Shown one piece after another: positions 56,800-64,000 of a DNA stretch of 64,000 nt. The DNA is from Ptychodera flava (lineage: Eukaryota; Hemichordata; Enteropneusta; Ptychoderidae). The stretch's first letter is position 1. Each line of letters begins with the position of its first letter. The notes beneath the pieces were generated by a model. That model worked only from the letters and a program-made list of their open reading frames with translations, was not told where the DNA came from and did not search any database. The stretch spans positions 15,759,219 through 15,823,218 of the forward strand of contig NC_091938.1 of the NCBI RefSeq assembly GCF_041260155.1. The letters are read 5' to 3'. The position numbers were made by a program, and so were the translations under genes.

Positions 56800-58857
56800 G
56801 TTGTCACAGCCAAGTCAACAGTTCAAATGTGTTTCCACTCAATGATGTCATACCTATAGACCCGATGCTGGTTTAATATACGGTTTTGTATTGCAATTGT
56901 ACTCGCCCGTATGCGTGTTATATATATGTCACACACAATATGAGTGAAAATTTGACCCATTCATTGACCTTCAAAGCCAATACACTCAACCGGATAACAT
57001 GAATAAGTAATGACAGTGGTATCGAACCACAAGCGACCGTTGTGTATCCCAAGAAGGAAACCCCTATAAAGCGAGACTTTCGTTTACCTTGAAACTCCTA
57101 GCAGCACAGTGCTGTCTGTTCCGACACTTCATTAATTTATGGAGTATGCTTTTATATGTTGAATAATTGGCATGAGACACGGTTGTCGTCGACATATTGC
57201 TGGTTGTTGACCTTTTGCACCGAACCTTGTCATTGGCAAGCTGTACTTTTGAGATGCACAACTCGTGCGTAAATGTCTTTCTGCAAATAAATCGTGCAGT
57301 CGAATGAATACATCCGCTGACTTAGCTCCTAAAGCTAAACATGTGGCACTGACAGACACATGCGGAAACGTGGTCTAGAACAAAACCGGTAATATATTTC
57401 TTTTACTCTTGAAGTAGTTTTCTTAATATCTCGTGAGGTCTGCAGACAACTGTCTCTGAAATACTCGAAAATGTTTTCCGTTACCGCCATTATTTATGTT
57501 GTCGTTATAGATCATGCCAAGGGCCGCCGCAAGATTTTATCCCGCCGAACACGCATAAGGTTGATAAGTGTGCGATTACGCAAGTATGTCACATAAATTG
57601 ATGATCCTGTCTTGATCCAAAAAAATATTCCTCCATTACAGATAGCTAGCATTGTTTCGCCCAGAGCAGATAGGGAAAAATCTCGGTCCCACCACAAAGA
57701 ACCGTCGAAAAATCAAACGGAAGTTTCTTTCGTGAAGTACCCTTAGTGTTGTAGCTGCTGTCCTTTGTTCCACCATCGACACAAGGGTCTGTCGTTCCGC
57801 ATAATGGACCTTGTACAAAGCCTGCACTCTAGTCCGTAACACGGAAACTGAAGTTTTACTCCTCATGGCACAGAAGTGTGTTGGATTACAGTCCCTCCAC
57901 CATGGAGGAACCGTGATTGGATGTATCGTTCTTGTCATTCTGTGACGAGTAGAAAGAATAAAGACAATACACGAATGCACTAATCAGGGACGAGCTTTTT
58001 TCCCAAAATACGTTTTCGTCTTCTGACTATTTTAAATTGTTTTATTGTTGGTGTCTTCAGTTAGTGAAACGAAGGTATAGAAAAAGGATTCTAATTTATA
58101 TCTACTGTAATATCCGTTACTATGGCGAGTATAATAACCACAACGGTGGCCAATTTAAAGAAACACAAATGCAAAGTTTCCGAAATGTGAAAGTTATGAA
58201 CATCATGATACAGTAATAATCTTAAAAGACTTGGGATTTTTTGCACACTATTTTGTTGAATTTCCACGTAGATGGTCTAGGTAAAGAAGAAAATCGCACG
58301 TACTGTCAACGCAAAATTTGCTGTCCATCGAAATGTTTGATACAGACCAATTATTCTATCGATGATCGGATTATTAATAATGACGCATTTGTTACAGTCA
58401 GCGAACTTCATTATGGCCCTGGTGTTACCCTTTGTTAGGGATATTGAATGTTGAACTTTAGGTTAAAGGCCCAACACTGTAGCTTTTGATCACCGTGGTT
58501 TTTCATCTAATTTTGTTCGTTTTTATGTCCATACCCCAAAGCATGTTGAGATACACAGTATTCAGCTTGTCAACTCAACCTGTACGTGTGTAGACTGCAT
58601 TGATGCTATTAAAAAGTGAATTCTGATCAGGACTAGAATTCAAATAAAAGTGCATTTTACACATATAGACGCCGTGTTGGCAAACAAAATAGTGAATATT
58701 TCAACATGCTTTGGCGAGTACAACGAGAACTTGTTATTGATATACAAAACAAAAATACTGAAAACAATAATTGAAGGTTACTGCTTCTGCCCTATAAGCA
58801 GAGTTTGTGTGAAACTAGAACGTCAGCGTGGGAGAGTAATGCTGTGACTTTATAATA
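56800..58857. other. Intergenic, no recognised gene
   Basis: The longest open frame is 114 codons on the minus strand (57,636-57,980), without family resemblance. No repeat supported. Confidence 0.4.
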
Positions 58858-59208
58858 AGGTAGAACGCGCCTCGGGGACACAAATTTGGTCTCTCAAACT
58901 TTTAAATTCTTTTCTGAGATACCATTTGGGGGTTCATTTTTAAAGCTCTTGGTGTAAGAAAACTTTTCACGGGCTTAGTTTTTCAAAATTCGAAAATTGT
59001 TTTTTTTCCATAGAGTTAACACAAGGATGGCGGCCATTTTGAATTTCAAATATCGGTAAATTTGAGTTATTTGTTCCCCTAGTACCAAAATTTGCACGGT
59101 GACCCCCGATTTTTATTCTTAATTTTGAAAGAGAATGGTTGAAAGATCCCTTAAAGAAAGTTTGAGCAAAAGTTTACAACTCTTTCACTTTCGAGGCGCG
59201 GACTACCT
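58858..59208 (+). mobile_element. 350-bp TA-type MITE, copy 6
   Basis: Starts AGGTAGAACGCGCCTCGGGG. The reverse complement of the right end starts AGGTAGTCCGCGCCTCGAAA, so the inverted repeats are about 18 bp. TA on both sides (58,856-57 and 59,209-10). The best preserved copy with 26,828. Confidence 0.87.
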
Positions 59209-59210
59209 TA

Positions 59211-59857
59211 ACACTCTTTTTGTGAGTAAACCTTCATGGCTGAAACTGAAAGAGCCAGAATATGACGCAATAGTGTAAATTAGTAAACTAGGAGAAACTG
59301 ATTGTTTCCTGTTTCCTGTAATGACCCAAGGACACAATATATCAGAATGACCACGTGCGAACAATTTAGTATTCAATTAAACACACATGAATAGAGGGCC
59401 TATAGCATGTAAAAGTTTGACACTCCTACATGCGGCGATGAGAACATTAGGAAGGTGTTCGAAACGGCTACACCGGTATGCAAAAATGTTGGTGAAGCCA
59501 AGCATTCAGTATTTTCAGGAACCCAACCTACGTTAGTTCAAACCGGCCCTGTCCTCAAACGCAAACTCCATGAGATAGAAGACATGCAATCACAAATGAC
59601 ATGCAATCCAAAGTGACCTCTGCGAATTGCACTAAGCTTACAGGGAAAAAAAATTCGCGCTCTGTTATGGTTGAGTAAGGTCTTGCTTCCCACCTTTTCC
59701 TGAAGGGTATGTTTTAAGACAGGAAACATGCAGCGTCTGTTATTTAGCCTAGCGAGTTTCCAATGCGATTTGCCAGATTGAAATTTCACAATACGTTTTG
59801 TTCCTTAACATGTCTATATCACTTTTCCCCCAGTGTATATGAGACAGAAGATCGGAA
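59211..59857. other. Upstream flank of the second HELZ2-like gene
   Basis: Nothing recognised. The promoter or 5' UTR of the second gene should lie here or further upstream. Confidence 0.4.
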
Positions 59858-59973
59858 ATGGACACGTACCCGTCCCCTCCTGCCACCAAGACTGGAGCAG
59901 TCAAATGGCCTCCACCAGGGGAAACTCGATATACTCGACAGAAACGAATCACCGAAACGTTGAAATTCGCAAA
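59858..59973 (+). CDS. Second HELZ2-like gene, exon 1 (partial gene)
   Basis: ATG with G at -3 and G at +4. It encodes MDTYPSPPATKTGAVKWPPP, then GETRYTRQKRITETLKFA, ending in phase 2 at donor AA|GTGAGT. It shares WPPP, TRQKRI, TL and FA with exon 1 of the upstream gene, at the same intron phase, and is eight residues longer at the N-terminus. It lies about 16.5 kb downstream in the same direction, so this is a tandem paralog. The DNA sequences differ clearly, so the duplication is not recent. Confidence 0.82.
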
Positions 59974-60646
59974 GTGAGTGTTCATTTCATTTACTCTGGT
60001 AATCAAGAAGTATCAGATGATCTATATAAAGCAGTACAATAGAGAAATATATCAAAAGTACCTATTCGCTGTCGTTTTGGTCATATTTTGGTGGCAACAC
60101 TGTGGTTTTAATTATAAATCGACCAAAGCCAATTCGGCCGAACAGCGATATAGGGTTTCATGCAACCAATTTCAATAAAACTTCAAATTATACGCTTTAT
60201 TGCAATCTATGGCTGATTTGTTTTTTGCGATGGTGGCGTGTGGTGGGTACGAGGCTTTGGGTGAGCTGAGGGCCTGTACATAGTCTAGAATGTACGAACG
60301 TATGGCACCGAAGTTCTGACCAGGTCCATCTGGTAAGGCCAATCTCTCAAATTCACGAATTATAGGATGCAAAATATAACTGCAAGGAAATTATACGAGA
60401 TTCAGAGCTAGGTAGATTAGTCGGTATGCACCCGGTGGTTACTTGGCTACCTTTGATGTCAATCTCTTTGTTTAGAATTAAAACTTGAAATCGGTGCGAT
60501 TTGGCATTTGGCTCAGTCAAATTTGGGGCGATTTGAATTGCATTCGAGTATATTTTGAGTCGAGTTGACTGGGAAACAGAAAAATGTTTGTGAATTTTTG
60601 CTTTTTGAAATGTCAAAAACGTTGGTCAGCATTTTGATTTTGCCAA

Positions 60647-60850
60647 ATGTCAAAATGCTGTCAGAGTGTTCTAACTTGTAGTGGCTACCAGACAGATCAG
60701 TATGCTAAAATGCCGTTGGAGTGGTCTAACTTCTGGTGTCTAGCACATATACAATATTCAAGTACGTTTATGTACTAAAAAAGTGCTTTGACCTCTAGGG
60801 TCTTCAGACATTCTATATGCAAATGAGCTAACACGCTAAAAGAGTATGTT
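60647..60850 (+). repeat. Diverged ~65-bp tandem repeat
   Basis: Three related units, each starting near (C)TAAAAxxxxxGTxxxAGTGxTCTAAC, in intron 1 of the second HELZ2-like gene. The third unit is strongly diverged. Confidence 0.5.
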
Positions 60851-61058
60851 TATGGTGTATTCCGGATACACTATATGCAAATTAAATTTTCTGTGTTGCG
60901 ACTTCTTTACAATTTATTGTCGTGTAAGACTCTGCTCATTACGCAAAACCACCGGCAAGGAGTACTCCTCGACTGTGATTGAACTTGACAGTAAAGTACC
61001 CCTATTCCTCCTTTACAGCATTATTTCTTCATTAAATCATTGATTTTTTTATTTCAGC

Positions 61059-61092
61059 TCATCCAAACGAAAGGCGGTTCCAAAAGATCAGG
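61059..61092 (+). CDS. Second HELZ2-like gene, exon 2 (34 nt)
   Basis: Acceptor TTATTTCAG, donor CAG|GTAGGA. It encodes SSKRKAVPKDQ against SSKRKSIPKQQ in the upstream gene. Same 34-nt length and same phases (2 in, 0 out). No TPR exon is visible between here and 64,000, so exon 3 should lie beyond the window; the matching intron upstream is 3.8 kb. Confidence 0.83.
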
Positions 61093-64000
61093 TAGGAGGC
61101 TGATATTACGACAAAAATTCATGTCATAACTGGTTACATTGTTTCGACTTTGCACATATGTGAACATCACATAGCTACTGCCACAAATAGCCTTTTTCTT
61201 TTATTACATAGTAGGGAATGTCACAGTAACAGATCAGGGGGTCAAAAGTGACTTGCATCTTGCTCCCGAAGTACTGCTATCGATTATTATGCATAACTAC
61301 AGTCCCTCCACACACAGCCCTTACGGTCTCATGGCGTTATATAGAGGCGACCAGTCCGATGTTTTTGGACGAACTCATACATGTACCACTGTAGACAGGA
61401 AATTTTATGTACCAGTTCATCTGGCTAGACCATCGTAATCTCTTTCGTGAGAAACCTATTTACTTATGTCAAGTAGCAGCATAAATCAAACAGTTCTTAG
61501 TTATTCTCCAGCTCGTAAAATGTTCACGACATCGACCGAATTTTTGGATGTCTGCTTTAACAACAGTCGTCCATCTAAGACTCACAAAGCTTGAGTGATA
61601 TATAAATCTGTGAAACTTCTTCTCAACACAACTGTTCATGGTTTATATAGAAGACTTGAAATCGAAATACTGACCTAAGTTAATATGAGCAAAAGTGCAA
61701 CAGATTAGCAGTGTGACTAAATTCCGCATGCCTGTGAAGCTTAGGTAATTTAATCCTTATATATAAACTGCGTATACGGTATATTGCATTTCTGTAAAGT
61801 ATCGTGATCGCACACTTTTAAATATTCTACCGACAAGTCTGTCCATTCTGTCTTTGTGCGAGATTTCTCGGAAATTTGCGTAAAATTAATTGTGTATTGT
61901 ATGTTCTGAAGAGCTCTGGTCAACCGACTTGGAATCATGACGTCTTCGCAGGGACCTTGGCACGATCAAACACACAAGTGAATTGCGAGAAATAGGCCCC
62001 CGCCCATTTCAAAGCTGGCAGATTATTGGTTCGCAATATTGACGTCACCGAAACCTATTGTGTTATGTTTACGTCCTTGCCATTTTGCTGCCTCTTATCT
62101 TGGCAAGAATACAATCCAACAGTATCAACACGAACATCGCCACAGGGCGCGGGTTTACTGCGTCCATTGAGACATCCCTTCGTTCTTTCCGGATCGGGTT
62201 TAAACCGGTTTCTTTATGAGAACAGAGAAGACCAAGGCTCTTAGGCGATAAGAGGAGACTTTTCTGGTCGATGACGCTTGGCAAAAGCGATGCGATTTTC
62301 TTTCTTCTTTCTCTTTCGCTATATTCACCTCGGTGTGAGATTACCGCAATAATTATTTGTTTTTCACTCTTAGCATCAGATTCAATATGTGGGTATGAAG
62401 AGAAGCCATCTCCGCACATATATCCTATTAATATTACTGAGGCGGCCTTAATAGCCTGATCGTTTAGTTCATCTGTCTGTTGGAATACTAAGCTAACGAT
62501 TTTGTTGAACACATCATGGTAAGGAAAGGGAGCGACGCCCGGTCTAAAAGTGATACTGACGATGACTAGAAACATGTCATTTTTTGTCCTTGTTGCGAAA
62601 TTTCCCTCTGACTTTGTCGAACTGCAAGATCAAGAGTCAACTTCTCCTTTTCTCGGAAAAGGGTAGCAAGAAGAGACGCACTTTGTACAAGACATAAACA
62701 AATGAAATAAGTTCACTTCATGTGAATTAGAGAATTAGAGGTTATAAACGGCAAGCGAGGGTATTTGGTTGCAGATATAAGACCTCTGGGGTGAAATTAG
62801 CATATTTGGCGGGAAATAATCACCTCGCTTGGCGTATTTCACCAAAAGCATATTATAATTCCTTTCAACCAATGATTTCTACATCATCGGTGGAGAATCC
62901 GGGTAGAAAATGCAGAAAATGGGCGAGAACATACTGTGAAAAATGACTTTGCTGAAATGATACGAAGTTCCTTGTGTTGTTCTGCTTCATTTATGCATTT
63001 TTTAAGGTAATGCAAGCCACGCGATAAAGCCAGTTCAAAAGCTCTTCATGTAACTCTCTCTGGAAACTTTCAACAATTCATTGTGAAAATATTAATCTGA
63101 AATGTAACGGTCATTTTGAACAGTTTGAAGAAAGGAAAAATCGTTCTTGTCTGTACTGACTGCATACTAAAGTTTGAAATGTTGATAGTTAAATTTCACA
63201 ATAATGGGACAATAGCCACTGTCTTCACTTTAACATGGGGGGTCTTGCAACAAGCTCCATGGTCCTGACCGTCCCATAGTTTTACAGTTCTTCATTTACC
63301 TACAACCTGTATTGATTCGTTTTGATAATAAAAAAACCGGTTTCCTCTCAGTGTTAACACCGAGAAAGGGCGCCATTTTGATTTTCAAGTGTCTCTTAAT
63401 CAGGTTGTTTGATTTCCCTGTCCGAGAATTTTGCAGTATAACCGTTGATATTTTTCTTGGGTATTATTAAAGAGAGTAGGTTAAAGTTCCATCCAGTAAA
63501 GTTTGAGCAAAATCCTAACACTTTCATTTTCCGGATACGTATTACATTCAGGGTAATAAACGTGCAGCCTTGTTTACTTCCGTCGTTGGGTTCCTAGCGA
63601 CGTACCTATTGATACGTTTATGAGATCCTTTCATCTATGATTCAATGCGGATCAAAGATGACGGTGAACATTGAAAAACAAATCAAAGACCACTGTATAA
63701 AGCACTTCTTCAGTGATATGAGCTCGGTAGTTATCATTTTTTTTAAAAATTGTGATCATGATTTATAATTTTCAAATAGTACATAAAATTGCAACATATT
63801 TTCAACAATTTGCAGCCCCTCTATTAGTTAAATGGTGCGCGGGGTGAGTTCAGGACACAAATCCTCCGCGGACAACGTGGCCGGATGTGTCCCGCGGCCG
63901 GTAGGCTAGTGACAACCCTGCAACTGTAGTTGTCTGAGAACAAACAGAAGAAGAATTCTGACCTTTAGCGCGATTCAAGCCAAAAGAATCCAGTTTGTTA
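61093..64000 (+). other. Intron 2 of the second HELZ2-like gene (continues beyond the window)
   Basis: No TPR-like exon found. A very diverged relative of the 350-bp MITE may lie at about 63,330-63,545 (GGGCGCCATTTTGATTTTCA; AAGTTTGAGCAAAA). The longest open frame is 168 codons on the minus strand (62,069-62,575), without family resemblance. Confidence 0.45.

Noticed and set aside
57636-57980. 114-codon minus-strand frame rich in Arg
   Set aside because: Considered as a transposon remnant, but no motif could be matched.
62069-62575. 168-codon open frame on the minus strand
   Set aside because: Longest frame outside the two genes, but it shows no motif, repeated pattern or family resemblance, and it lies in an intron of the second HELZ2-like gene.

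Overview
The window is animal nuclear DNA, AT-rich, with many small spliced exons, long (TA)n microsatellites and a dense load of small non-autonomous DNA transposons. The one complete gene belongs to a metazoan-only family (HELZ2), so I infer an invertebrate metazoan, perhaps a deuterostome such as a hemichordate or amphioxus. The species cannot be fixed from the sequence. I see no prokaryotic gene layout, rRNA, tRNA or CRISPR array.

Layout. Positions 1-12,660 are intergenic: TA microsatellites, a Harbinger-like element, a hAT-like element, other inverted-repeat elements and a short retroelement fossil. Positions 12,687-43,299 (+) hold a giant HELZ2-like gene that I resolve into 32 coding exons. 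All but one intron have clear GT-AG borders, and every junction keeps phase. It encodes about 3,750 residues: TPR repeats, a low-complexity linker with duplicated exon pairs, a zinc-finger block (CxxC, CCCH, C2H2, CCCH), a first UPF1-like helicase, an acidic linker, an RNB 3'-5' exoribonuclease domain with its four catalytic aspartates, and a second UPF1-like helicase. The 4.2 kb exon carrying the RNB domain has two one-base frame breaks. The sum of exon lengths is exactly two bases short of a multiple of three, and each break is one missing base, so an assembly error or a recent allele is more likely than old decay. Positions 43,300-59,857 are intergenic and packed with MITEs and palindromic elements, several with exact target-site duplications. 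Positions 59,858-61,092 (+) hold the first two exons of a second, tandem HELZ2-like gene that runs out of the window.

How it works together. In vertebrates HELZ2 is an interferon-induced RNA helicase and 3'-5' exoribonuclease, also described as a nuclear-receptor co-activator. Here its zinc fingers and helicases would bind and unwind RNA while the RNB domain degrades it. The head-to-tail paralog suggests an expanding HELZ2-like cluster, which would fit an RNA-surveillance or antiviral role (inference).

The points most worth a second look are the tandem paralog, the joining of a ZC3H7-like N-terminal half to a HELZ2 body, the two frame breaks, the duplicated splice donor in intron 27, and the foldback elements with intact target-site duplications.
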